NCBI GenBank assembly: GCA_012523655.1
Contig: JAAYTV010000134.1
Span: 1-21,029, forward strand
DNA from: a bacterium
GTDB taxonomy: Bacteria > Zhuqueibacterota > Zhuqueibacteria > Residuimicrobiales > Residuimicrobiaceae
Reading direction: 5' to 3'
DNA length: 21,029 bases
In this document: piece by piece, positions 6,132-14,790 of the stretch
Numbering within the stretch: position 1 is the first letter of the stretch
How the letters are laid out: the number at the start of each line of letters is the position of its first letter
The notes under the pieces: generated by a model
What the model was told of the DNA's origin: nothing
The model's database searches: none
The model's input: only the letters and a program-made list of their open reading frames with translations
Made by a program: the position numbers and the translations under genes

Positions 6132-6800
6132 CTAAAAATCCAACCGGAAGCCGTTCTGCTGCAGCCATTTTTCCCGGTCGCGGGCGTCCGGAAGAATGGC
6201 TGCCACGGCGCTCTTAAAGCTCAAGGAATGGTTTTTGATCACCAAATGGACGAGTTCATGAACGACCACATAATCGATGATTTCAACAGGCGCCATCACC
6301 AGACGCCAGCTGATGTTCAATCGGCCATGCGGGCTGCAGGAGCCCCAGCGTTTGCGCGCGTTGCTCAAATACAGAGAACGTGGCGCCAGCCCGGTCTGAT
6401 ACGCATAGTGCCGAACCCGTTCAGCCAGCAGAGCAGCCGCCTCCTTGCGATACCATAGCAGCAGCCGCGTGCGCATCGGACGGTCGCCCTGCTCTGAAAT
6501 ACGCAGAGTGGTGCCGAGTTCCAGCACATCCGGCCGGTCCCGAATGATCTCGAGAGGATACTCACGGCCTTTGAAAAGAAACCGCTCGCCGTCCCGCAAA
6601 GCAGGCAATATGATCTTGGGGCGGAGCTTGATGCGTTCCTGGGTCCTGCGGATCCACTTTTCTTTTTCCCGCACCAGGGCTTCGATGGCCCAAAGCGGCA
6701 TGCGCAGAGGTGCTTTCACCACAAGTGATCCGTCGGTTTCGATCACCAGTGCGATGCGTTTTCGTTTTGAACGGATCAACCGGTCGATCAGGCTAGCCAC
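6132..6800 (-). CDS. YgjP-like (DUF45) zinc metallopeptidase-domain protein
   Basis: A 222-residue cytoplasmic protein. The C-terminal half carries RWGSCSPHGRLNISWRLVMAP (151-171), then YVVVHELVHLVIKNHSLSF (177-195). HELVH with the second histidine in KNHS forms the zinc site of the YgjP/M48-related family. The N-terminal part (SKRKRIALVIETDGSLVVKAP) matches the usual start of the family. GTG at 6800 was chosen because GGGAAGAG precedes it and it gives the standard N-terminus; a TTG at 6854 would add 18 residues. Members of this family are often called predicted metal-dependent hydrolases, and their substrate is unknown. It stands alone: upstream is 200 bases of non-coding DNA, and downstream is the promoter of the corrinoid operon. 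Confidence 0.88.
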   Translation of the reverse strand: MASLIDRLIRSKRKRIALVIETDGSLVVKAPLRMPLWAIEALVREKEKWIRRTQERIKLRPKIILPALRDGERFLFKGREYPLEIIRDRPDVLELGTTLRISEQGDRPMRTRLLLWYRKEAAALLAERVRHYAYQTGLAPRSLYLSNARKRWGSCSPHGRLNISWRLVMAPVEIIDYVVVHELVHLVIKNHSLSFKSAVAAILPDARDREKWLQQNGFRLDF

Positions 6801-6872
6801 GTTTCTCTTCCCATTCCTCAGATCTTTATCAACCCGCCGATTTTGTCGGCACAATCAGATCAGCAGTGTGTT

Positions 6873-6887
6873 TGCTTTGGCAAAGCA
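6873..6887. repeat. 15-base palindrome upstream of the YgjP-like gene
   Basis: TGCTTTG-G-CAAAGCA, two perfect 7-base arms around a single base, lies about 75 bases upstream of the GTG start. It could be a repressor operator or a small cruciform. No strong promoter was found next to it, so its role is open. Confidence 0.4.
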
Positions 6888-7016
6888 GCATAAAGCCAGC
6901 AGCGTACTCCTGAGGCCAAGCGGTGGCAACGGTGCGGTGAGCGGCCTGACCTTTTGCCATCCCTCCTCTCCCACCAGATCTGATCCATCCGCTTGCTATA
7001 GATCATGCCCAAAGGT

Positions 7017-9917
7017 TCATTTTCCAGCAGGAACAGCAATCCTCAACCGTTGGGATTTCATCTTGCACGACTTTATCGCTTCCGAACGACCGGCTGCCAG
7101 TGCGGCCGTCTTGCCCTCCAGGTCCACTTCAATGAATTCTGCACCGGTATCTGTCTGAATTTCAAAATCCCCTGTTCTCAGAAAAGTGCCATGCGCCAGA
7201 GCCACTTTTTTCAAGGCGCCGTGGGCATCAGTACGAACAAGGCAAAACTCGGCGTCGGTCGTCAGCCTACAGGCCGGCACCTGCGCCCTCCGTGTGGTTC
7301 TAAAACATGGGATTTGATCAGCGGGATTTTCCACATCCATGGCCAGGATCAAATCACGGACACCGTCCACTGATTGTACGAGCACAGCGGCACTCATATC
7401 GCCGTACGGCGTGTCCTCTGCATCCACCACCTCCAGCCGCTCAATGGAGCGGATCAGGCTTTGCGACGTGTAGGGTTCAAAAATTCCGACAAAGCAGCTG
7501 CTCAACGGGGCCCTTTCCGCTTTCCGGCGTATCATCAGAGCCGGAATCTCGGCAGTCTGTTCATTCGTAAAGCCAAATGCGATCCAGCTTTTAGCTGTGG
7601 CGACCTCTGCCTCACGAGTCAAGTCAAAGTAGTTCAAATGCAAGTGGCTGTCCTTGGAAAGATATCCGTAACGATCTTCAATGCTCCAACGGGCCTGCCA
7701 ACCGAATTCAGGCGATGGATCGCTGCAGAAACTGCCCATCTGCGTGCCATGGCCATAGTCGGCGGCCGGCGTCGGCGTGAAACCAAAGGGCTGCAACTCG
7801 CCGAAATAGCCGTGAGTGAATTTGGCATGATCGCTTCCGCCCACGACGCGAAAAATGTCCAACACATAAGAAGCCTCGGCGGACAGATCGATCAGACCGA
7901 TAGTGCGTTCATACTGCTGCAACTGAACGCCGTGATACAGACCTGGACCGGATACGCGGATAGCCTGCACCTGGCGGCCCGGCAGCTCACAGGTGGTAAG
8001 TCCGCGTTCGTGTTTTTTGAGCGGATCAAGCTGAACAGCCAGAGGTTCAGCTTCCGGAAGCCCTATGCCCGGCATCTGATCGTGGCCATCCACCACCACG
8101 GTGTTGTGCGATGCGGTCTTGCGATACCAGAGCGCTTTATCCGAAGTCCAGCCGCCGAATTGCACCGGAGGATAGCCAAAGGGAGGCAATAGATCCAATC
8201 CACCAGCAAACAAGCCGATGTTCATGGCGTCCGCATGACAATGGTTGCCGCCGATGTCATAATCGATCCACACGGCCCGCTGATTCTGGCCGCTGCCGCT
8301 ATAAAACATGGCCAGGCACCAGTCCTTTTTATTAAAGGAATGAACCTGGGGTGAAACGCCGTACTTTTCAATAGCCGCCGCTGTCTTTTGTTGAAAGCCT
8401 TCATCGGTAGACAGCAGGTCATAGGGCAGTCCCTGCAAAGAGCGCTGATTTTCTCGGTATAGGATCTGAATATACGCGGGGTCGCCGGTGATCTCAAAGA
8501 GCTGTTGAAACAGAGAATATCCGCTGGTAAAAGAGTAAGCGGAGATTTCAGTGGGAATGGGGTTTCGGGAGAACGAAGCGCCGATATAGTATTCCGCCTT
8601 TTGCGCAAAAACGCCGCAATCACCGATATTGGGATAATACTGTTCGGCAAACCAGGTGTCGATGTGAAAGCGAAAGGTTTTGTGCAAGTTTGAGTGCCGC
8701 GCCATCAGATCCGCAATAAAAGCAGGCTCTAACCTGCTATACAGAGAAAGGAATTGCGCCAGACAGCGCGAACAGCCGGCGCTGTAGCCCGCCAGCCCTT
8801 TCTCGCCGGATAGGCCATCCATCGCAGTGGCACGAGCGATGAACCGGTCGATGACCGCCAGCACAGCCGGACGATCCTCCGGCCAGCCCAGGATGGTCTC
8901 CATCACCGCCATGGCGGCATCGGTGCGGGGAAAATTGCTCTCGATCTTGCGACGGTTGCGCAGAGCATCCCGCAGCAGGTTCTCTTCGATATGACGCCGG
9001 ATCGCAGAGACATTGGTTTTGACTTGACCAAGTTTGCACTGTTTCGCTTTTCGGGATATAAAGGATGCCAGTTCAGCATCGTCCTCCAAACCGTCATAGA
9101 TCATGTCATAGGATAGGGCCAGTTCGCGGGTCTCTTCGCAAGCGTCATGCCACACGGTGACGTATCCTTGGCTGGTGATCGGGTCACTGCGTTCATAGAC
9201 CAGCGCCTGAGTATTGAAATCAAAGGATGGATACACGTCGCTGATCCGGTCCAACAACACCGCAGCCTTGTGACTGTACGCGCGATCGCCGGTGAGCACA
9301 TAGGCGGCAGCCAAATTGCGCACGCCGGCCACGATCAGTTGCTTCCATTGTCCATAGATCAAATAGGCGCCGATGAAACGCCATCGTCGGCCGTCCTCCG
9401 CATAGCCCTCTCCGTCGTCCACGCCGAAACGATGCAATGGATCATGGAGGTTCGGATGATCGGTGTTGAACAGAAGAGTCTGATCCGCTTTTTTCGGATC
9501 GAACAGGCTTTGGCTGTCCAGGCCGCTGCGATAATAAGCGGCAAAATCATTTTTAGGAAAAAATTCGTGACAATGGGGACACTGTACTTTCCACGGTTCA
9601 GCGAGCGCGTCGATCTTCCAGTTGTACATCGTGACCGACTTTTTGCACGCTGGACAAAAACCATTGGACCACACCATCCAGGAGCGGGTGATGGTGGGCG
9701 CAAAAATCAGATTCCATAGCGCCTCATCGGACATCGCCAGCCACGGCGCTGCACTGCGGACCGCCTGATCACGGATCTGCTGACCCCACGGGTCTGTGGC
9801 GGCACGGGCTTGTAACAAGGATCTGACATCCTGGGAATAAAAAACCGAAGACTGTTTGGCATTAGCCCCCAGCGGTAAAAGCACGCTCAGAAGAACAGCA
9901 CACTGCTTTGTATTCAT
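7017..9917 (-). CDS. Secreted heparinase II/III-like polysaccharide lyase
   Basis: A 966-residue exported protein with a signal peptide ending near residue 20 (LLPLGANA, then KQ). Residues 30-520 are an alpha-helical toroid. The C-terminal beta-sandwich contains GGNHCHADAMNIGLFAGG (556-573) and TASHNTVVVDGHDQ (601-614), matching the heparinase II/III C-terminal pattern N-H-x-H-x-D and SHNTV.DG. These enzymes cut uronic-acid polymers by beta-elimination. An unusual insert at 88-116 has two CPxC pairs (CPAC, CPHC) spaced like a zinc ribbon. The ATG at 9917 has AGGGAG upstream. The gene is divergent from the amidohydrolase gene across a 438-base gap, and belongs with the plus-strand glycosidase group by function. 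The substrate cannot be named; neighbours suggest a uronate- and rhamnose-containing glycan. Confidence 0.85.
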   Translation of the reverse strand: MNTKQCAVLLSVLLPLGANAKQSSVFYSQDVRSLLQARAATDPWGQQIRDQAVRSAAPWLAMSDEALWNLIFAPTITRSWMVWSNGFCPACKKSVTMYNWKIDALAEPWKVQCPHCHEFFPKNDFAAYYRSGLDSQSLFDPKKADQTLLFNTDHPNLHDPLHRFGVDDGEGYAEDGRRWRFIGAYLIYGQWKQLIVAGVRNLAAAYVLTGDRAYSHKAAVLLDRISDVYPSFDFNTQALVYERSDPITSQGYVTVWHDACEETRELALSYDMIYDGLEDDAELASFISRKAKQCKLGQVKTNVSAIRRHIEENLLRDALRNRRKIESNFPRTDAAMAVMETILGWPEDRPAVLAVIDRFIARATAMDGLSGEKGLAGYSAGCSRCLAQFLSLYSRLEPAFIADLMARHSNLHKTFRFHIDTWFAEQYYPNIGDCGVFAQKAEYYIGASFSRNPIPTEISAYSFTSGYSLFQQLFEITGDPAYIQILYRENQRSLQGLPYDLLSTDEGFQQKTAAAIEKYGVSPQVHSFNKKDWCLAMFYSGSGQNQRAVWIDYDIGGNHCHADAMNIGLFAGGLDLLPPFGYPPVQFGGWTSDKALWYRKTASHNTVVVDGHDQMPGIGLPEAEPLAVQLDPLKKHERGLTTCELPGRQVQAIRVSGPGLYHGVQLQQYERTIGLIDLSAEASYVLDIFRVVGGSDHAKFTHGYFGELQPFGFTPTPAADYGHGTQMGSFCSDPSPEFGWQARWSIEDRYGYLSKDSHLHLNYFDLTREAEVATAKSWIAFGFTNEQTAEIPALMIRRKAERAPLSSCFVGIFEPYTSQSLIRSIERLEVVDAEDTPYGDMSAAVLVQSVDGVRDLILAMDVENPADQIPCFRTTRRAQVPACRLTTDAEFCLVRTDAHGALKKVALAHGTFLRTGDFEIQTDTGAEFIEVDLEGKTAALAAGRSEAIKSCKMKSQRLRIAVPAGK

Positions 9918-10048
9918 AGGGCTCCCTGATTCACGGTTCCTTTGCCGGCGTTATTGTACAAAAAAATTCCGATAAAGGCAAGAACCATGCAAAAGCAGAC
10001 GCTGGATGTGATGCCGCACACCGGTACCGCTTCCCGCACCGGACGCAC
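9914..10048 (-). CDS. Possible small membrane protein overlapping the lyase start (uncertain)
   Basis: A GTG-started frame of 44 codons whose TGA overlaps the lyase ATG by two bases, an arrangement typical of translational coupling. Residues 10-31 (VCGITSSVCFCMVLAFIGIF and following) form a good hydrophobic helix, then YNNAGKG. No Shine-Dalgarno precedes the GTG, and the frame is open further upstream to a TAG near 10107 without an ATG. It may be a real small protein, the eroded end of a former membrane protein gene, or chance. Confidence 0.25.
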   Translation of the reverse strand: MRPVREAVPVCGITSSVCFCMVLAFIGIFLYNNAGKGTVNQGAL

Positions 10049-10355
10049 CCGCGGGAAGAACAGCCGCCCTCCATCCGCCGTTCGCAGTGAAAAAGCCTAC
10101 TCCGCTGTTGTTTTTAGGAGAATAATTCTTTATTTTCCACCACAAGCCTTGGAAGCTGGGAACCACCGCTGATCGGAAACAGGCCGAAGGACCGGCATCC
10201 GAAAACCACACAAAAGATCAAACACGCGGCGCAGCAAACAGACCCGCAACAGGCCGAGAGCCATCCATGAAGCCTCGATGAAACCGAACCGCCTTGATGC
10301 TTCGTGCACCGGATGGTGTATGAAAAAGGTGTCGTAGAAGGAAAGGACCAAGCCG
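9918..10355. other. Divergent intergenic region between the lyase and amidohydrolase genes
   Basis: The region must hold promoters for both directions, but I see no convincing -35/-10 pair. The one A/T-rich patch, 10110-10140, contains an inverted repeat AGAAT-A-ATTCT (10119-10129) that could be an operator or part of a promoter. Apart from the doubtful small frame at 9914-10048, no coding sequence is supported; the other open frames have no family-like features. Confidence 0.5.
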
Positions 10356-12272
10356 ATGCGAATGACAACCAGCCACTGGGGGGGTATCTTAATCCTATGC
10401 ACGGTCTGCCGCAGCCAGATCGTTCTGGTGGGGCCGCCCTCAGCGGGCTTTGAAAAACGCATAGCCGATGCCGTACAATCCGTTCGCATCATCGACACCC
10501 ATGAACATCTGCTCAGCGAAAAAGAACGCGTGGAGCAAAAAGCAAATTTTGACTTTACTTTGCTGTTCAGCCATTACACCAAGGAAGATCTGATCTCCGC
10601 CGCAAATGAAAAAAGCCTTATTGAAGTCGTGTTCAACAACCGTTTTCCCATTCAAGATCGTTGGAATTTGTTCGCCCCTTATTGGGATGCAGTCCGCACC
10701 ACGGGCTATGGCCGAGCTTCGTGGTTGGCGGTCCATGACCTTTATGGGATCGACGAATTGAACGAATCCTCCTGCGTCAGCCTGAGCGAAAAACTTCAAG
10801 CCGCGACTCAGCCCGGCCTGTACCGCTCGATTTTAAAAGAAAAAGCCGGTATCGACCTGTCACTGAACGATGTGGGTCACCGAAAACTTGATACGGAATT
10901 CTTTCGTTCGGTGGAACGCTTTGACCAGTTCATCGATGTCTCTTCCCATGCGGAGATCAAACAGCTGTGCCAGCAACATGGCACATCCGGCGTCACGCTG
11001 GAGGATTATCTCCAGGCCCTACGCCGGGCCTTTCAAGAGGGACTGGAGTACGGCATGGTTGGCGTGAAATCCGGACTCGCCTACAACCGCATTTTGAACT
11101 ATGAAGACATCTCGCGCGAAAGAGCGCTGGAGGTGTTTGGCAAACTGGAACACAAAGAAGCCTCCCGCCAGGAGATCAAGGCATTCCAGGATTTTATGAT
11201 GCATCGGGTGATGGACCTGGCGGATGAGTATGACCTGCCGGTGCAGATCCATACCGGCCTGCAGGCGGGCAACGGCAATCTGATCACCAACTCTCATCCC
11301 ATCCACCTGGTCAATCTCTTTATGGAATACCCTGAAGTCAACTTTTGCCTGTTTCACGGCGCCTACCCATACGGGCCGGAGCTTGGAACCCTGGCGAAAA
11401 ATTTTCCCAACGTGTTTATCGATCTCTGCTGGGATTATGTGATCTCCCCCTCGTACAGCATCCGTAATCTGCATGAATGGCTCGAGACCGTTCCCAACAA
11501 CAAGATCATGGCGTTCGGCGGCGATTACAGCGTGGTGGAACTGGTTTACAGCCATGCCGTGATGGCCCGTCGCTGCATCACCGAGGTGTTAACCGAAAAA
11601 GTGCGCTCCCGTTATCTGAGCGAGGCGGAGGCGCTTGGCATCGCGGAGAAAATTCTGCGCACAAACGCCCTGCGCGTGTTTAAGCTTGCGCCGGGGGGCG
11701 ACGGTCCAAAGATCCCAGCGGTTTTGCAGAAATCGGGACCGTTGCATGACTGGTGGCGGTTGCATACATCAAAAGAGGGCTTTATTAAATCATGGAAAGT
11801 GATCGGTCCCTTTGAAACCGGAGAAGGACTGGATCAGGTGCTGCCGCCGGAAAAGAATGTCGATTTCAGCCAAAGCCATCCTAGGCTCGGTGGCCAGGTG
11901 AGCTGGCAGACAGCTGAGGCGTCCAGCGCAGGGTATTTGAATTTCATCGCCCATTTTGCCCGGACCCAGTCAGAAGGCCGGGCTGGTGCCATCGGGATGG
12001 TCTATGCCTACACGGAGATCGAATGTCCGGATGAGCGCCCAGCCACACTGACCATCGGCAGCAACGACGGCGCCAAGGTCTGGCTCAACGGTCAGGTGAT
12101 CTATAATGAAAAAGGGGGGCGCATCGCCGTCGCCGATCAGGACATTCTGAACGTTAAACTGCACCCAGGGACAAACCGGCTGCTGGTCAAAGTGCAAAAC
12201 CTCGGCGCCAGCTGGGGGCTGTATGTACGCGTTGTGGATTCCGACGGCAAGCTGAAATACAAGAGTTTTTAG
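10356..12272 (+). CDS. Secreted amidohydrolase-superfamily protein with C-terminal sugar-binding-like domain
   Basis: A 638-residue protein with an apparent export signal (hydrophobic GGILILCTVC near 9-18). The amidohydrolase barrel shows IIDTHEHLL (45-53) with the first metal ligands, VGVKSGLAYN with Lys238, VQIHTG (His299), LFHGAYPYG (His334) and FGGDYS (Asp390). The layout resembles the uronate isomerase/amidohydrolase-2 branch. Residues 480-638 form a separate beta domain (WKVIGPFETGEGLD, then SNDGAKVWLNGQ and HPGTNRLLVKVQNLGASWGLYVRV), like the jelly-roll domains attached to many glycosidases. The start at 10356 has AAGGAAAGGA upstream; ATG two codons later is possible. Fusion with such a domain suggests work on a polymer-derived sugar or ester outside the cytoplasm. 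The reaction, isomerisation, decarboxylation or hydrolysis, is not predictable from this. Confidence 0.85.
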   Translation: MRMTTSHWGGILILCTVCRSQIVLVGPPSAGFEKRIADAVQSVRIIDTHEHLLSEKERVEQKANFDFTLLFSHYTKEDLISAANEKSLIEVVFNNRFPIQDRWNLFAPYWDAVRTTGYGRASWLAVHDLYGIDELNESSCVSLSEKLQAATQPGLYRSILKEKAGIDLSLNDVGHRKLDTEFFRSVERFDQFIDVSSHAEIKQLCQQHGTSGVTLEDYLQALRRAFQEGLEYGMVGVKSGLAYNRILNYEDISRERALEVFGKLEHKEASRQEIKAFQDFMMHRVMDLADEYDLPVQIHTGLQAGNGNLITNSHPIHLVNLFMEYPEVNFCLFHGAYPYGPELGTLAKNFPNVFIDLCWDYVISPSYSIRNLHEWLETVPNNKIMAFGGDYSVVELVYSHAVMARRCITEVLTEKVRSRYLSEAEALGIAEKILRTNALRVFKLAPGGDGPKIPAVLQKSGPLHDWWRLHTSKEGFIKSWKVIGPFETGEGLDQVLPPEKNVDFSQSHPRLGGQVSWQTAEASSAGYLNFIAHFARTQSEGRAGAIGMVYAYTEIECPDERPATLTIGSNDGAKVWLNGQVIYNEKGGRIAVADQDILNVKLHPGTNRLLVKVQNLGASWGLYVRVVDSDGKLKYKSF

Positions 12273-12382
12273 GCCTGGCCTACGCCGGACCGGTTAATAC
12301 GATTGTTGCAAGAATTTTATTAAAGAGATATCACGAAAACCAACGGCGATCCAGTGATGGCGCGAAATAGAAAGGCTTTTGA

Positions 12383-12619
12383 ATGCCAGATTTTGTCGCT
12401 ATAGCTCTCTTTGACTCCGCTTTTGAGATAAAACTCACCATGGCTAGAAACCTGCTTGAGCAAAACGGAATTGAATTCTTTGCAACAAATGAAAATTTTA
12501 GGTCGGTTGAGCCGCCTATCGGGCTTTTGCCACAAAATCTGTGCATTGAATTAAGAGTCCCAGTTAAAAAAAGCAAGGAAGCGCGGCAGCTATTGGCGCC
12601 GATCCTTAATAGAAAGTAA
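12383..12619 (+). CDS. Small DUF2007-like (putative signal transducing) protein
   Basis: A 78-residue cytoplasmic protein. The pattern FDSAFEIKLTMARNLLEQNGIEFFATNEN, in which a helix carries the ligand-facing residues and is followed by GIEFFATNE, then VPVKKSKEARQLL, matches the DUF2007 family of about 70-residue proteins of unknown role, sometimes found fused to zinc-finger or membrane domains. GAAAGG lies 8 bases before the ATG. It sits alone between the amidohydrolase and the glycosidase run, with no clear link to carbohydrate breakdown. Its A/T-rich coding sequence differs from its neighbours. Confidence 0.7.
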   Translation: MPDFVAIALFDSAFEIKLTMARNLLEQNGIEFFATNENFRSVEPPIGLLPQNLCIELRVPVKKSKEARQLLAPILNRK

Positions 12620-12709
12620 CCATCTCTAATCCTATTTTTAATCCACGGTCGCACCGGATGCAGGGCATTCGGCAGTGGTCGAAGATCTGTTCGACGTTTA
12701 AGTGATAAT

Positions 12710-12715
12710 TATACT
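12710..12715 (+). promoter_or_regulatory. Candidate -10 element for the glycosidase operon
   Basis: TATACT within the A/T-rich GATAATTATACTAAAG, about 70 bases before the gene at 12787. A matching -35 box at 17 bases is poor (CTGTTC), so the call rests on the -10 and on the base composition of the stretch. Confidence 0.35.
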
Positions 12716-12786
12716 AAAGTCTTCCACCGCGTATGCCCTACACCGGTGGGCCGTGGACGATACTCAACTCAATCAGGAAGGAACCT

Positions 12787-14007
12787 ATGAAACCCCATTC
12801 TGTGGTACTCCTGACCATTTTTCTCTGTTTGAGCAGCGAACCGGCGCCAGCGCAAAAGGTGAACCGTTTTCCCAAACGGAGCGACCCTTTGCATGTGCGG
12901 GTGGCGTTGTTCGACGAACTGGTGCGCGGCAACCATTGGAATGAAGGCACCATCATGCAGCATGTCATCTTTCCGCCGGCAGGCCGGGAAACCCCTATCG
13001 TCGGCAGCCAGGAGGACTGCGCCGGCCACACCGCGATGTACCTGGCCGCCTGCGCCCATCGCTTTGCAGCAACCCAAGATCCACAGGTTCGCCGCCTGGC
13101 GGACGAGGTGATGTCCGGCTTGCTCAAACTGGAGGCGGTCACCGGCGTTCCCGGTGTGGTGGCGCGCAGTTTTAACCGAACCGATACGCCGCTGTGGCAT
13201 GAACAGGTTTACTTTTTTCCCCAAGAGTGGCACTGGTCTTCCTCCCTGCCCGGATATCGCTGGGAGGGCGATCTAAGCAGCGACAAATTCACCGATTTCC
13301 TTTTCGGCGTCGGCACCTATTGGGAACTCTGCGCAGACGAAACGCATAAAAAACTGGCCGCGGATTTCATGGATCGCTTTGTAGGCCGCTGTGTGGATTT
13401 CAATTTCAAAATGGTGGATGTGGACAACAAGATGACCCTATGGGGCAATTTTTGTCCCGACCTGCCGCACCAGCCGCTCAACTCGCTGGAGATGCTGGCC
13501 GGACTCACGGTGACCTGGCGCATGACCGGAAAGGACCGCTATCGCGCCGCTTATGCCATGCTCATCGATCGCTACCACTATGACGACGACGCGATCCTGG
13601 CCAAAGTGTTGTGGCCGGAAGAGTGGAAAACGCCCTGGGACGACGAACTGGCGGCCAAATCGCTGTACATGCTCTACCGCTGGGAGACCGACCCTTCTCT
13701 TCGCATCAAGTATCGCATGTGCCTGAACCGCCACTGGCATGATTGGAAAAACTCTGAACTGAAAACCAACGAAGAGATCTTTTATCACCTGCTCTACCAG
13801 GTGCTCAGCGGCGAGAGGGTGATGAATCCCAAGCTGGTGCAGGCGATCCGGGGGATGTGGGGATTCGACCGCCAGCACAGTCGCTTCACCATTCCCACCC
13901 CTCTAGGGATGAAAACCGTTGAAGCCGAGGAAGAGGGAGATGCCACTTCGCTGATCCACACCTATTGGTTCGGCCGGCATTACGGCCTCATCGATCCGGC
14001 TTGGTGA
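12787..14007 (+). CDS. Secreted alpha/alpha-barrel protein, probable polysaccharide-active enzyme (unassigned family)
   Basis: A 406-residue protein with a clear signal peptide (SVVLLTIFLCLSSEPAPAQ, cleavage near 23). The rest is rich in helix, Trp and aromatic motifs: GSQEDCAGHTAMYLAAC, RWEGDLSSDKFTDFLFGVGTYW, MTLWGNFCPD, and RWETDPSLRIKY. Repeated helix pairs of this type are characteristic of alpha/alpha-toroid glycosidases, lyases and epimerases. I cannot assign a named family. The ATG at 12787 was preferred over 12733 because AGGAAGGAA lies just before it and the signal peptide begins there. It is first in a run of four plus-strand genes, 12 bases before the SUMF1-like gene, and is probably co-transcribed with them. 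Confidence 0.8.
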   Translation: MKPHSVVLLTIFLCLSSEPAPAQKVNRFPKRSDPLHVRVALFDELVRGNHWNEGTIMQHVIFPPAGRETPIVGSQEDCAGHTAMYLAACAHRFAATQDPQVRRLADEVMSGLLKLEAVTGVPGVVARSFNRTDTPLWHEQVYFFPQEWHWSSSLPGYRWEGDLSSDKFTDFLFGVGTYWELCADETHKKLAADFMDRFVGRCVDFNFKMVDVDNKMTLWGNFCPDLPHQPLNSLEMLAGLTVTWRMTGKDRYRAAYAMLIDRYHYDDDAILAKVLWPEEWKTPWDDELAAKSLYMLYRWETDPSLRIKYRMCLNRHWHDWKNSELKTNEEIFYHLLYQVLSGERVMNPKLVQAIRGMWGFDRQHSRFTIPTPLGMKTVEAEEEGDATSLIHTYWFGRHYGLIDPAW

Positions 14008-14019
14008 AAGGAGAAAAAC

Positions 14020-14718
14020 ATGAGACCTCTATTTCTGATCCTGTTGTCCGTCACTGCCGCTTCGGCCCAATCGTCTCCTCAACCGCCGGCGGGCATGGTC
14101 TATGTCCCGGCCGGCACGTTTATCATGGGCAGCCGAGTGGGCGATGACGATGAGAGTCCGCAGCAGTATGCAGAGACGGGCGCCTATTTTATCGATGCCT
14201 ATGAAGTGAGCAATGCGGAATTTAAACGATTTGATCCCACGTTTATCTTTAAAACCGGCTATGAGAACCACGCCGCCTGTGTGACTTGGGAGCAGGCCAA
14301 CGCCTACGCCGTCTGGTGCGGGAAACGGTTGCCCACGGAAAAAGAGTGGGAAAAAGCGGCGCGCGGCACCGATGGACGTCTCTATCCCTGGGGCAACACT
14401 TATGACCATACGTTTGTGGCCTGGGATCAGACCTATGCCCGCGGCGCAGCGCCGGCGGATCCGGTGAGCCCCTATGGATGCCATGACATGGCTGGCGGCG
14501 CCTGGGAGTGGACCGCGGACTGGTACAAGCCGTATCCTGGCAATTCGATCCCCTGCGAAGCGTACGGAGAAAAATACAAAGTCATGCGCGGCGGCGCCAG
14601 CTTTAATGATTACGCCCACATGCGCACGACCCACCGTTATTATCTGCCCACCAACACCACGGGAAATTATTACACCGGATTCCGTTGCGTGAAAGATGTG
14701 GAACCGGAGGCTCGATGA
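14020..14718 (+). CDS. Secreted formylglycine-generating-enzyme-like (SUMF1 domain) protein lacking the catalytic cysteines
   Basis: A 232-residue protein with a signal peptide (cleavage near 16, AASA then Q). The SUMF1/FGE fold is marked by GMVYVPAGTFIMGS (25-38), RLPTEKEWEKAARG (103-116), YPWGNTYD (122-129), MAGGAWEWTADWY (157-169), VMRGGASF (188-195) and the final GFRC (220-223). True formylglycine-generating enzymes have two cysteines after the RGGS motif; here the stretch RGGASFNDYAHMRTTHRYY has none. So it is unlikely to make formylglycine, and like many FGE-sulfatase-domain proteins it may bind or modify something else. The gene begins 12 bases after the alpha/alpha-barrel gene, with GAAAGGAG ahead of the ATG. 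No sulfatase gene is seen nearby. Confidence 0.9.
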   Translation: MRPLFLILLSVTAASAQSSPQPPAGMVYVPAGTFIMGSRVGDDDESPQQYAETGAYFIDAYEVSNAEFKRFDPTFIFKTGYENHAACVTWEQANAYAVWCGKRLPTEKEWEKAARGTDGRLYPWGNTYDHTFVAWDQTYARGAAPADPVSPYGCHDMAGGAWEWTADWYKPYPGNSIPCEAYGEKYKVMRGGASFNDYAHMRTTHRYYLPTNTTGNYYTGFRCVKDVEPEAR

Positions 14719-14790
14719 TTTTCTGCCTCAGTGGGTTGCAGCATCTCTTGCTTCTTATCGCGGTGCTGTGCTTTTGAAAAGGAATTCATC

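Noticed and set aside
7374..8192. Plus-strand frame of 272 codons
   Set aside because: It is entirely antisense to the heparinase-like gene and has no recognisable motif.
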